From the NCBI GenBank assembly GCA_036396795.1, contig DASWKF010000002.1, positions 60,623 to 124,622 of the forward strand: a DNA stretch of 64,000 bases. The letters run 5' to 3'. Shown here piece by piece: positions 24,716 to 33,086 of the stretch (position 1 is the first letter of the stretch; every line of letters starts with the position of its first letter). The DNA is from JAHEEM01 sp036396795 (GTDB lineage Bacteria > Pseudomonadota > Gammaproteobacteria > Steroidobacterales > Rariloculaceae). Below the pieces are notes generated by a model, which did not search any database, had not been told where the DNA came from, and was given only the letters and a program-made list of their open reading frames with translations. The position numbers and the translations under genes were made by a program.

Positions 24716-25759
24716 ATGGCCGCCGTAGACATTGCTCAACTGCTCGCATTCGCCGTCAAGAACAACGCATCGGATCTGCATTTGTCGGCGGGTGTTCCGC
24801 CGATCATCCGCGTCGATGGTGATGTTAAGCGCATCAACATGCCAGCACTGAAGCACAAGGAAGTGCACAGTATGGTATACGACATCATGAACGACAAACA
24901 GCGGAAGGATTTCGAGGAATTCTTGGAGACCGACTTTTCTTTCGAGATCCCGAAGCTGGCGCGTTTCCGAGTCAATGCATTCAATCAGAATCGAGGTTGC
25001 GCGGCCGTCTTCAGAACCATTCCTTCGGAAATTCTGAGCTTGGACGATCTCGGGGCGCCGCGAATCTTCAAGGACATTTCCATGCACCCCCGCGGCTTGG
25101 TGCTCGTCACCGGGCCGACGGGCTCGGGCAAGTCGACGACGCTCGCCGCCATGGTCGACTATGTAAACGACAACAAGCCCGACCACATCATCACGATCGA
25201 GGACCCGATCGAGTTCGTTCACGAGAGCAAGAAATCGCTGATAAACCAGCGCGAGGTTCATCGCGACACGCTCGGTTTCAGCGCAGCCTTGAGGTCCGCG
25301 CTGCGAGAAGACCCCGACGTAATTCTAGTCGGTGAAATGCGCGATCTCGAGACGATACGCCTTGCGCTGACGGCGGCCGAGACGGGCCATTTGGTTTTCG
25401 GCACGCTGCACACGAGCTCCGCGGCCAAGACGATCGACCGCATCGTCGACGTGTTCCCCGCAGAGGAAAAGGACATGGTGAGGAGCATGCTGTCGGAGTC
25501 CCTGCGGGCCGTGATCTCGCAGACGCTGCTCAAGCGCACCGGCGGCGGCCGCATCGCCGCGCATGAGATCATGATCGGCTCGCCGGCGATCAGAAACCTC
25601 ATTCGTGAAGGAAAGATCGCGCAGATGTATTCGGCGATCCAAACCGGACAATCGCTGGGGATGCAGACCCTGGATCAGAATCTGCAAGAGCTCATGACGA
25701 AGGGTCTGATCACCAAGGAAGAGGCTCGGTTCAAAGCTGCAAACAAGGAAAATTTCTAG
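24716..25759 (+). CDS. pilT: Type IV pilus retraction ATPase PilT
   Basis: The hexameric cytoplasmic motor (347 aa) that depolymerises type IV pili and powers twitching and DNA uptake. Walker A GPTGSGKST (133-141), the Asp box around HIITIEDPIEF, Walker B DVILVGEMRD (201-210), the His box (GHLVFGTLHT) and the C-terminal AIRNLIRE motif (291-298) that is specific to PilT are intact. A GAGGGAG site precedes the ATG. It is first in a three-gene run of paralogous ATPases. Confidence 0.98.
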   Translation: MAAVDIAQLLAFAVKNNASDLHLSAGVPPIIRVDGDVKRINMPALKHKEVHSMVYDIMNDKQRKDFEEFLETDFSFEIPKLARFRVNAFNQNRGCAAVFRTIPSEILSLDDLGAPRIFKDISMHPRGLVLVTGPTGSGKSTTLAAMVDYVNDNKPDHIITIEDPIEFVHESKKSLINQREVHRDTLGFSAALRSALREDPDVILVGEMRDLETIRLALTAAETGHLVFGTLHTSSAAKTIDRIVDVFPAEEKDMVRSMLSESLRAVISQTLLKRTGGGRIAAHEIMIGSPAIRNLIREGKIAQMYSAIQTGQSLGMQTLDQNLQELMTKGLITKEEARFKAANKENF

Positions 25760-25791
25760 TTACGCAAGATAGTGGATAGGAGCGCGCCGAG

Positions 25792-26952
25792 ATGGAACGC
25801 GACCAAGCAGTAAGGCTTACTCAAAATCTATTGAAGAAGATGGTCGAGAACAGGGGCTCGGACTTGTTCATTACTGCGGGCTTCCCACCGGCGATCAAGA
25901 TCGACGGATCAATCAAGCCTTACGCGGATCGTCCGCTGACGCCGGAGCAAAGCTCGCTGATCGTTCGTTCCATCATGAACGATAAACAGTCTCGCGAGTT
26001 CGACGCAACCAAGGAATGTAATTTTGCAATTGCACCTCAGGGAATCGGCCGCTTTCGAGTCAGCGCCTTCGTCGCTCAAGGGCACGTCGGCGCGGTTCTG
26101 CGAACCATTGTTACGAAGATTCCGACCTTCGAGGATCTGGATCTGCCGGAGCAGCTCAAAGACGTCGCGATGACCAAGCGCGGCCTTTGCCTGGTCGTCG
26201 GCGGCACGGGCTCGGGCAAGTCGACGACCTTGGCGGCGATGATCGGGCATCGCAACGAGAATTCTCACGGCCACATCATCACGATCGAGGATCCCATCGA
26301 GTACATGCACCCGCACAGGGGATGCGTGGTCACCCATCGGGAGGTCGGCGTAGACACGCAGAATTGGCACAACGCCTTGAAGAACACGCTTCGTCAGGCG
26401 CCGGACGTCATCATGATCGGCGAGATCCGGGATCAGGAGACGATGCAATACGGCATTCAGTTCGCCGAAACCGGCCACCTCTGTGTCGCGACGCTGCACG
26501 CCAACAGCGCCAACCAGGCCTTGGATCGAATCATCAATTTCTTCCCCGAGGAGCGGCGACACCAGCTTCTCATGGACCTCTCCTTGAATATCAAGGCGAT
26601 GATCTCGCAACGGCTCATACCGCGCGAGAACGGCATGGGACGCATTGCCGCCATGGAGATCATGCTGGCTTCGCCGTTGATCAGCGATCTGATCTTTCGC
26701 GGAGAGGTCGCGCAGATCAAGGAAATCATGGCCAAGTCGAATCGCTTGGGCATGCAGACCTTCGACCAGGCCTTATTCAAGCTTTACGAGGAAGGAGTCA
26801 TTTCCTACGAGGACGCGCTGCGCAATGCGGACTCGAAGAACGAGCTGCGCCTCAAGATCAAGCTCGAGAGCAAGCGCGAGGACAGCACTCAGAGCCAGCA
26901 AGCCGAAAGCCTGGCCCTGATCGACGACGAGAATAAGGCCATGCGGCTGTAG
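25792..26952 (+). CDS. pilU: PilT-dependent retraction ATPase PilU
   Basis: A PilT paralogue (386 aa, close to the 382 aa of P. aeruginosa PilU) that assists PilT in pilus retraction under load. Walker A GGTGSGKST (137-145), EDPIEYMHPH, DVIMIGEIRDQETM and GHLCVATLHANSANQALDRI match PilU rather than PilT. The PilT-type AIRNLIRE is replaced by LISDLIFRGE. The extended charged C-terminus is typical of PilU. It starts 32 bp after pilT. Confidence 0.96.
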   Translation: MERDQAVRLTQNLLKKMVENRGSDLFITAGFPPAIKIDGSIKPYADRPLTPEQSSLIVRSIMNDKQSREFDATKECNFAIAPQGIGRFRVSAFVAQGHVGAVLRTIVTKIPTFEDLDLPEQLKDVAMTKRGLCLVVGGTGSGKSTTLAAMIGHRNENSHGHIITIEDPIEYMHPHRGCVVTHREVGVDTQNWHNALKNTLRQAPDVIMIGEIRDQETMQYGIQFAETGHLCVATLHANSANQALDRIINFFPEERRHQLLMDLSLNIKAMISQRLIPRENGMGRIAAMEIMLASPLISDLIFRGEVAQIKEIMAKSNRLGMQTFDQALFKLYEEGVISYEDALRNADSKNELRLKIKLESKREDSTQSQQAESLALIDDENKAMRL

Positions 26953-26982
26953 CAGCGCGGCATCTACCGGCAGAGTGGCTCC

Positions 26983-28038
26983 ATGAACGTCAAGCCTCTA
27001 TTCAAGCTCATGGTGGATAAGAAGGCATCGGACCTTTTTTTCACCACGCACGCCCCCGTGATGATCAAGATCGACGGCAAGATCATGCCCGTCAACAAGA
27101 TGGAGCTGACGCCGAAGATGGTGCGGCAGGCGGCTTTGGAGCTTATGAACGAGACCCAGCTCGAGGAGTTCACGAAGAACCTGGAAATTGACTTCGCCAT
27201 CTCGGAGCCGGGTCTGGGGCGATTTCGCGTGAACATTTTCCATCAACGCGGCAACGTGGCCATGGTGCTCAGATTCGTCACGCCGCGGTTGCCGACGCTC
27301 GACGAGTTGCGAATGCCGGCGTCACTCAAAGACCTCGTGATGCTTCGACGCGGCTTGATACTCATGGTCGGCGCTGCCGGGTCGGGTAAATCGACGACTC
27401 TTGCGGCGATGATCAACTACCGGAACGAAACCGCCGCATCCCATATCGTTACGATCGAAGACCCGATCGAGTTTCTGCACAGTAATAAGAAGTCGATCGT
27501 CAATCAGCGCGAGATCGGCCTTGATACGCTGTCCTACGCGCGTGCCTTGCGCAGCGCAATGCGCGAGGCGCCGGACGTAATATTGATCGGCGAGATCCGC
27601 GACCGCGAGACGATGCAAGCGGCCATCGACCTCGCCGGCACCGGGCACCTCGCCATCGCGACGCTGCACGCCAATAACGCGCCCGAGACGCTCGACCGCA
27701 TTATTAATATGTATCCGAGCGAGCAGCACTCCCAGGTGTTCATGGATCTGGCGCAGTACACTCGAGCGATCATTTCGCAGCGCCTGGTCAGAAGCAAGGA
27801 AGGCCGCCGCGTTGCCGCGGTCGAGCTGATGCTCAACACGCCGCACCTGTCGGAGCTGATGCTGAAGGGGGACATCAGCGGCGTGAAGGAGGCCTTCAAG
27901 GACACCAACGAGCCCGGCATGCAGGATTTCGACACCGCGCTGCTCGAGCTCTACAGCACCGGCATGATCAGCATGGAAGAGGCGCTCGCGAACGCGGACT
28001 CCAGAGCCGATCTCGAAGCGAAGATCAACTTCGGCTGA
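26983..28038 (+). CDS. Second PilU-like retraction ATPase
   Basis: A third PilT/PilU-family ATPase (351 aa) in tandem, 30 bp after pilU. All ATPase boxes look intact: Walker A GAAGSGKST (130-138), EDPIEFLHSNKKS, DVILIGEIRDRETM and GHLAIATLHANNAPETLDRI. N-terminal KLMVDKKASDLFFTTHAPVMIKIDGKIMPV is very like PilU, and the region equivalent to AIRNLIRE reads HLSELMLKGD. It lacks the long C-terminal tail of the preceding PilU. It probably assembles with PilT or PilU to modulate retraction (inference). Confidence 0.93.
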   Translation: MNVKPLFKLMVDKKASDLFFTTHAPVMIKIDGKIMPVNKMELTPKMVRQAALELMNETQLEEFTKNLEIDFAISEPGLGRFRVNIFHQRGNVAMVLRFVTPRLPTLDELRMPASLKDLVMLRRGLILMVGAAGSGKSTTLAAMINYRNETAASHIVTIEDPIEFLHSNKKSIVNQREIGLDTLSYARALRSAMREAPDVILIGEIRDRETMQAAIDLAGTGHLAIATLHANNAPETLDRIINMYPSEQHSQVFMDLAQYTRAIISQRLVRSKEGRRVAAVELMLNTPHLSELMLKGDISGVKEAFKDTNEPGMQDFDTALLELYSTGMISMEEALANADSRADLEAKINFG

Positions 28039-28057
28039 CGTCGCCGCACCGGTTCTC

Positions 28058-28184
28058 GCGTTGCGCAGAGAGCTTTAGAGCGCCCTTGTCGGGAGCGCCG
28101 TGAATACGTCCGTGTAGGCTCGCCGCGCGCATCCCTGCGCGCGAGCGTCCCGTCAAGCACGCTCTAAAGCTCTCTGCGCAACGC
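28058..28184. repeat. 127-bp inverted-repeat element with 25-bp perfect arms
   Basis: The 25-bp arms at 28058-28082 and 28160-28184 are perfect reverse complements. Pairing continues inward with a few mismatches for about 12 more bases. A second hairpin is nested inside (28124-28130 with 28137-28143, loop ATCCCT). The element exactly fills the gap between the convergent pilU2 and pyrK genes. It encodes no ORF and has no terminal T-run. It could be a dispersed REP- or MITE-like repeat, or a bidirectional RNA-structured terminator. Confidence 0.8.
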
Positions 28185-28187
28185 CCG

Positions 28188-29069
28188 CTACCGCGGGGGG
28201 AACAGCTCCCGGCCGTCGAACACCGGGCCGTCGACGCAAACGCGTTTCATCATGAGCCCCCCGGGCGTGTGTAAAGGCACGATGCAGCCTGCGCAGCCGC
28301 CCACGCCGCAAGCCATGAACTCCTCCACGGCGATCTGACAAGGCAACTCGAATTCCTGCGCCAATCGAGCAGTGGCCTCGAGCATCGCGTGCGGCCCGCA
28401 GCCGACGACCTGTACCCTTGTCCTCGCGTCCTCCGACAGCGACTCCAGCCAATGGCGTGCGAGCGCGGCGACGTGGCCCCGGTAGCAGCCTTGCATACCT
28501 GCGTTGCTCGCCAGGCGGGAAGGCACGCCCCAATGCTCGAGCTGCGCCACCGCGAGGCTGGCCTCGGCGGGCATCCCCGTCAGCTCTCGGCCCGGGCGCC
28601 CGAGCTCGAAGGGAAACGGCACCTCGGAGCCCATGAGCACGACGAGGGAGCGGTCGGCTCTAGCGTGCATCCGCTCCGCCAGAAAGAATACCGGCGGAAT
28701 GCCGACCCCGCCGGCGAGCGCCAGAACCACCGGCCGGCCCTCCATCGGCGCGAAGCCGCGACCTATGGGGCCGAGCAGGCTCAGCGTCTCGCCGGGTTGC
28801 CGCGTCGCGAGCCGCGCCAGCCCTTCACCGATCGGCTTGTAGAGGAATTCGAGCCAGCCTTCGCCGCGATCGGCGCGCATGATCGACAGCGGTCGGCGCA
28901 TCGGCAGCAACGGGTCGCAAGTCAGATGCGCGAAGCTGCCGGGATCCGCCCGCCCGGCGCAGCGAGGCGCGCGGACCCGCAACACGTACTGCTCCCCCGG
29001 ATAGGCCCGATGAGAGATGATGGGGGCCTCCTCGAGAAAGATCGTCGAGCGATTGGCGGCACGGCTCAA
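28188..29069 (-). CDS. Dihydroorotate dehydrogenase electron-transfer subunit-like protein (PyrK family)
   Basis: A 293-aa ferredoxin-reductase-fold protein. The FAD-binding beta barrel contains RRPLSIMRA, the nucleotide-binding domain has LALAGGVGIPP and VVGCGPHAML, and the C-terminus has a 2Fe-2S cluster site with Cys254, Cys259, Cys262 and Cys278. This is the layout of PyrK, which links NAD to class 1B dihydroorotate dehydrogenase. The ATGA overlap with pyrB (29066-29069) supports a pyrimidine role. No PyrD is in the window, so the partner is unknown. Related electron-transfer subunits of other reductases are the alternative. Confidence 0.85.
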   Translation of the reverse strand: MSRAANRSTIFLEEAPIISHRAYPGEQYVLRVRAPRCAGRADPGSFAHLTCDPLLPMRRPLSIMRADRGEGWLEFLYKPIGEGLARLATRQPGETLSLLGPIGRGFAPMEGRPVVLALAGGVGIPPVFFLAERMHARADRSLVVLMGSEVPFPFELGRPGRELTGMPAEASLAVAQLEHWGVPSRLASNAGMQGCYRGHVAALARHWLESLSEDARTRVQVVGCGPHAMLEATARLAQEFELPCQIAVEEFMACGVGGCAGCIVPLHTPGGLMMKRVCVDGPVFDGRELFPPR

Positions 29070-30040
29070 CGGGGGCTTCCGCGATTCGCGCTGATATGCT
29101 CGTAGACCAGCGCGAGCACGCTCATGCGCACCGCGAGCCCGTTGGTCACCTGTTCCTGAATGACCGAGCGCGGGCCGTCGGCAAGGCTGCCCTCGATTTC
29201 CACGCCTCTGTTCATCGGCCCGGGATGCATCACGATCGCGTCGGGCTTCGCGACCCGCAGTCGATCTTCCGTTAGCCCGTAGCGGCGAAAATACTCTTGA
29301 GGATCCGGAATCTCTCCGAGCTCGCCGAAGCGCTCTTTCTGGATGCGCAAGGACATGACGACGTCGGCGTCGCGGATGCCGTCGTCGAGCTCGGTGAAAG
29401 ACCGCGCGCCCGTCATGTCGTCCTCGGGAAGCAGCTCCACCGGGCCGACAAAGCGAATTTCGCCGACGTCGAATTTTGTGAAGGCCTCGAATGCCGAGCG
29501 TGCGACGCGCGAATGCTTGATATCACCCACGATCGCGATGCACAGCTTGCCGACGTCGCCCTTGTGACGTTGAACCGTCATCAGATCCAGCAGTCCCTGG
29601 GTCGGATGGGATACGTCGGATTCGCCGGCGTTGAGCACCGAGACGTGAGGCGCGACGTGCTTGGCGATGCGCACCGGAACGCCGGTGCTGGCGTCACGAA
29701 CGACGAAGATGTCGACCTGCATTGCCTGTAATGTATAGATCGTGTCCAGGAGGCTCTCGCCTTTGGTGCGCGCCGACATGTTGACGTCCAAGTTCAGAAC
29801 GTCCGCGCTCAGCCGCTTGGCCGCGAGCTCGAATGATGCACGTGTCCGCGTGCTCGCCTCAAAAAACAAGTTGGCGACCGTATGGCCCTTGAGAATCGAG
29901 TCGCGAGGCGGAGGATGACCGAGAGGAGTGAGGTAGCTGGACGCGCGATCGATGATGCGTTCTATTTGATGTCTTTCCAGATCGGCAAGAGTGATGAGGT
30001 GCCTGAGGTTTCCCTGGCTATTGATTTGCTCGACGGTCAT
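29066..30040 (-). CDS. pyrB: Aspartate carbamoyltransferase catalytic subunit PyrB
   Basis: The committed step of pyrimidine synthesis: carbamoyl phosphate plus L-aspartate gives N-carbamoyl-aspartate. At 324 aa it has the carbamoyl-phosphate site FFEASTRTRASFELA, the 80s-loop lysine segment SARTKGESLLDT, HPTQGLLDLM and HPGPMNRGVEI. No regulatory PyrI or inactive PyrC homologue is adjacent. It overlaps ruvX upstream by 23 bp and pyrK downstream by 4 bp. Confidence 0.97.
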   Translation of the reverse strand: MTVEQINSQGNLRHLITLADLERHQIERIIDRASSYLTPLGHPPPRDSILKGHTVANLFFEASTRTRASFELAAKRLSADVLNLDVNMSARTKGESLLDTIYTLQAMQVDIFVVRDASTGVPVRIAKHVAPHVSVLNAGESDVSHPTQGLLDLMTVQRHKGDVGKLCIAIVGDIKHSRVARSAFEAFTKFDVGEIRFVGPVELLPEDDMTGARSFTELDDGIRDADVVMSLRIQKERFGELGEIPDPQEYFRRYGLTEDRLRVAKPDAIVMHPGPMNRGVEIEGSLADGPRSVIQEQVTNGLAVRMSVLALVYEHISANRGSPR

Positions 30041-30494
30041 TCGGTTGCTCTCTCATCCACTGTTCCGCGATAAGGCATGCCGCATGGCGGTCGATCCGGT
30101 CCCTGCGGACCTTCTTGGTCGAGCCGCCGGTCCGCCTCGCGGCGGCGAGCTCCGATGATGCCGCACGCGAGGTAAGCGACTCGTCGACGGCGGCGACGGG
30201 CAAGCCGTAGCGTCGTGCGAGCGCCGCCGCGAACGCCGTGGCGCGCGCCGCGATGTCACCGGCGGAGTTCTCGTCCGGCACGCCGACCACGAGTTGGCTC
30301 GGCCGCCAGTCCTCGATGACGGCATCCACGTCATGCCAGGGCAGTCGCCGTCCAACGTGAAGTGTCGTCAGCGGCGAGGCGGTATTCGTTCTTCGGTTCG
30401 CCGTGGCGATCCCAATGCGCCGTAGCCCAAAATCAAATGCGAGTACGATGTCTGCTCCCGGCTCAGCCGTCGCACGGCTAGGCATGTCCCGCAT
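30018..30494 (-). CDS. ruvX: Holliday-junction-resolvase-like protein RuvX (YqgF)
   Basis: A 158-aa RNase-H-fold nuclease of the YqgF family, implicated in 16S rRNA 5-prime processing and possibly recombination. AFDFGLRRIGIA carries the first catalytic Asp. VVGVPDENSAGD, VDESLTSRAA and the last acidic block RIDRHAACLI complete the active site. The start may be the ATG at 30494 or the ATG at 30485; both overlap or abut the algH stop. It sits in the widely conserved algH-yqgF-pyrB order. Confidence 0.93.
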   Translation of the reverse strand: MRDMPSRATAEPGADIVLAFDFGLRRIGIATANRRTNTASPLTTLHVGRRLPWHDVDAVIEDWRPSQLVVGVPDENSAGDIAARATAFAAALARRYGLPVAAVDESLTSRAASSELAAARRTGGSTKKVRRDRIDRHAACLIAEQWMREQPNDRRANQ

Positions 30495-31032
30495 AGCTGG
30501 CCAGGTGGCTGATGTCCACGCCGAGCAAGCCCGCCGCTGCGGCCCAACGCTGCTCGAACGGTGTGTTGAAGATGATGTCCGGAGCGGCAGGCGCGCTCAG
30601 CCAGGCATTCGCCGCGAGCTCGGCTTCGAGCTGGCCGGCCTCCCAGCCGGCGTAGCCGAGCGCGACGACGGCCGGCCATGGGCCGCGGCCGCCGGCCATG
30701 GAACTCAGAATATCCTGGGACACCGTCACCTTCACGCCGGCCTCGCAATCGAAGGTGGACTCGTAGATCTCCTCGGCCCGGTGCAGCACGAATCCCATGC
30801 TGGGCTGGACCGGTCCTCCGCCGAGCACGACCTGGTTGGCCTGCTGGTCGTCGAGCGCTTCGAAATCGAGCTGCTCGAATATCTCGCGGACTTGCATGTC
30901 CAGCGGCCGGTTGACGACGATGCCCAGCGCGCCTTCGTCGTTGTGCCTGCAAAGATACGTGACCGTGCCGTTGAAGTTCGGGTCGCCCATGGCGGGCATC
31001 GCGATGAGGAAATGATCTTGAAGCGTCTTCAT
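30478..31032 (-). CDS. algH: YqgE/AlgH family protein
   Basis: A 184-aa protein of the UPF0301 family. It was named for an effect on alginate production in Pseudomonas, but its biochemical function is not established. Conserved segments are HFLIAMPAMGDPNF, TYLCRHNDEGALGIVVNRPL, LGGGPVQPSMGFVLH and ALGYAGWEAGQLEAEL. I chose the ATG at 31032 because it begins the conserved MKTLQDHFLIAMP; a TTG further upstream has no support. It overlaps ruvX by 17 bp. Confidence 0.95.
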   Translation of the reverse strand: MKTLQDHFLIAMPAMGDPNFNGTVTYLCRHNDEGALGIVVNRPLDMQVREIFEQLDFEALDDQQANQVVLGGGPVQPSMGFVLHRAEEIYESTFDCEAGVKVTVSQDILSSMAGGRGPWPAVVALGYAGWEAGQLEAELAANAWLSAPAAPDIIFNTPFEQRWAAAAGLLGVDISHLASYAGHA

Positions 31033-31135
31033 GTGAGCGCCCGTGCCGGCAACCAACGCCAGGCGCTAGTTTAGCGCAGTTGACTGCCGCGGTCGCGTTC
31101 GGTTCCCTGTGCCTGCGCGCGAAGCAACGAACTCG

Positions 31136-32014
31136 CTACTGCTCGGGATCGCCCGAGGGACCGCCCTCGCTGAATTCCCATTCATAGGCGAATCGCAAAA
31201 CCTCGTATTCGGCGCGAATGATCTGCGGCAGCGGCTCGAACGGCGCCGCGGACCGCAGGATCGTGAGGGCGGCCTGGTCGAGAGCTACGTTTCCCGAGGA
31301 GCGCCGCACCACGATGGCGTCGATGCGACCGTCGGCGGCGATCGCGACCTCGAGCGTCGGGTTGTTCCTGAAGCCTTGATTGCGGGCTTCGGTCGGAAAG
31401 TTCTCCGTTCCGATGCGCTCGACGCGGTTGCGCCATGCCTCCAGATACTGGGCGAGCGCCGATTCACGTGTGGTCGGCCCGGCGGCCCCGTTGCGTTGCT
31501 CGGTAGCGGGCGCCGCCGCCTCCAGATCGATCTCCAGAACGCTCGTCTGATCGGCGACACGCGAGACTGCGTTGGCCGCGGTGAGCGGGATCTCGGCGGG
31601 CTCATCGGTGCGCTCCGGCATAGCGTCGATCTGGACCGTGGACGGATTGCGCGTGACGAGGCGGTTCGCGCTCGGCACGGGCTCTCGGGGCGTCCCATCC
31701 ATGCGGTCGGCGCCCCGGGGATCGCCGGCGTTCGTGAACGGATCCCGGGCCGAGAGCGTCGTCGTCGGACGGTCGGCGACGCTGGCGGCGGCCGATCCCG
31801 TGCGGCTCCGCTGAGCGAAGTAATCCGCCTCCTCGGGCGGCGCGGCCGCGTCGTCGTCTCGAACGAGCGTGACGCGCAAGGTCGGAATCGTCTCCGTGTC
31901 CGCGACGGGCGTCGCCGTGAACGTCACACCGAGGATGACAATACCGTGAAACAGACCTGCGACGAACAAGGTCGAGCTCAGACGATCGCCCACGCTGGAG
32001 TCTGCGTTGCTCAG
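31136..32014 (-). CDS. TonB-like energy transducer (TonB3-type), probable CTG start
   Basis: A TonB-family protein of about 292 aa that couples the inner-membrane proton-motive force to outer-membrane or envelope machinery. A membrane helix (about 12-34) is followed by a long Pro/Thr/Asp-rich periplasmic linker. The C-terminal TonB domain (about 200-290) contains NPTLEVAIAADGRIDAIVVRRSSGN and FAYEWEF. Neighbours match P. aeruginosa tonB3, which is needed for twitching. A perfect TAAGGAGG (32021-32028) lies 6 nt before CTG at 32012-32014. The only other in-frame choice nearby, GTG at 31993, is too far from that site. The apbE stop lies inside the ribosome site. Confidence 0.85.
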   Translation of the reverse strand: MSNADSSVGDRLSSTLFVAGLFHGIVILGVTFTATPVADTETIPTLRVTLVRDDDAAAPPEEADYFAQRSRTGSAAASVADRPTTTLSARDPFTNAGDPRGADRMDGTPREPVPSANRLVTRNPSTVQIDAMPERTDEPAEIPLTAANAVSRVADQTSVLEIDLEAAAPATEQRNGAAGPTTRESALAQYLEAWRNRVERIGTENFPTEARNQGFRNNPTLEVAIAADGRIDAIVVRRSSGNVALDQAALTILRSAAPFEPLPQIIRAEYEVLRFAYEWEFSEGGPSGDPEQ

Positions 32015-32025
32015 TGGAGGCCTCC

Positions 32026-33081
32026 TTACGTCGCGCCTATCAGTATATCGTGATTGCCGGCCTGCGACCGGAAGCGCGCCGACATCGCGTCGGTCATCTC
32101 GATTTCGCCGCTGGCGTCGACTCGCAGCACGCAATCGACGCCGAGCTCGTTCGCGATTCCACGCCATCTGTCGGGCCCGGCGACGAACAGCGCGGTGGCG
32201 GCGGCGTCAGCGGTGACAGGATCGGTGTCGATCACCGTCAGCGCCTGCGTGTGGCTCACGGGTCTTCCGGTTTCCGGGTCCAGTATGTGGTGCCAGCGGC
32301 GCCCTTGATAGTCGAAGTAGCGCTCGTAGTCACCGGAGGTGAAGGCGGCCTCGCCGCTGTCGAGCTCGACGACTCCGAGCAGGGAGTCCTGACGCGGATG
32401 CCGGATGCCGATTCGCCACCGCCGCTCGGCCTCGCCGCCCGCGGCTCGGCCGATCGCGGCTAGATCGCCTCCGGCATTGACGAGCGCGTCGCGAAAGCCG
32501 CGCCGCTCGAGCAGTGACAATACTCTTCCGACCGCGACGCCCTTGGCGATGCCGCCCAGGTCCAGCATCAGGCTCGTGCCGTCGGCGCTCACCCGGCGGC
32601 CGACGAGCTTCAAGGCCTCAATGCCGGGCCTGCCGGTCAACAGACGCTCGATCGCGGCGTTGCTCGGAAGCCGCTGGTCGGCGCGGCTGCCGGCGTGAAA
32701 GCCCCAGAGCTCTACCAGAGCCCCGAGCCCGGGCTCGAACAGGCCGTCACTGCGCGCCGAGAGCGTTTGCGCTTGCTCGAGCAGTGCGGCGAGCTCGGGG
32801 CTTGCGATATGGCTTTCGCCGGCGGCAATGGCGCGGTTGAGCGCGGCAAGCTCACCGTCGGCCCACGGATAGTAGTCGCGCTCGAAGCTTCGGAGCAGTC
32901 CCTCGATGTCGGCGAGCACGGCGCGCGGCTCTCTCGCCACGGGAAGCACCGCGACGATATCCACCCAAGTGCCCATCGCCAGGAGCCGCTCCCGCAGAAC
33001 GCCGTCCGCGGGCGGGCGCGCGCAACAGAGTGCCGAGACGCAGACCAGCGCCAGGCTTGCATTGATCGATGCTCTCAACAC
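32026..33081 (-). CDS. apbE: FAD:protein FMN transferase (ApbE family)
   Basis: ApbE covalently attaches FMN to Thr residues of flavoproteins such as NqrB/C and RnfG/D in the periplasm. This 351-aa protein has an N-terminal export signal (1-20, with a weak CC lipobox-like end). Core motifs are MGTWVDI, LDLGGIAKGVAVGRV, NAGGDLAAIG and the C-terminal ADAAATALFVAG block. The start is GTG at 33081. It lies between gshB and tonB on the same strand, an insertion relative to Pseudomonas gene order. No flavinylation target gene is adjacent. Confidence 0.93.
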   Translation of the reverse strand: MLRASINASLALVCVSALCCARPPADGVLRERLLAMGTWVDIVAVLPVAREPRAVLADIEGLLRSFERDYYPWADGELAALNRAIAAGESHIASPELAALLEQAQTLSARSDGLFEPGLGALVELWGFHAGSRADQRLPSNAAIERLLTGRPGIEALKLVGRRVSADGTSLMLDLGGIAKGVAVGRVLSLLERRGFRDALVNAGGDLAAIGRAAGGEAERRWRIGIRHPRQDSLLGVVELDSGEAAFTSGDYERYFDYQGRRWHHILDPETGRPVSHTQALTVIDTDPVTADAAATALFVAGPDRWRGIANELGVDCVLRVDASGEIEMTDAMSARFRSQAGNHDILIGAT

Positions 33082-33086
33082 GGGTG

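Noticed and set aside
28058..28184. CRISPR or tRNA-like structure in the inverted repeat
   Set aside because: There are only two arms in inverted orientation, no direct repeats with spacers and no cloverleaf.
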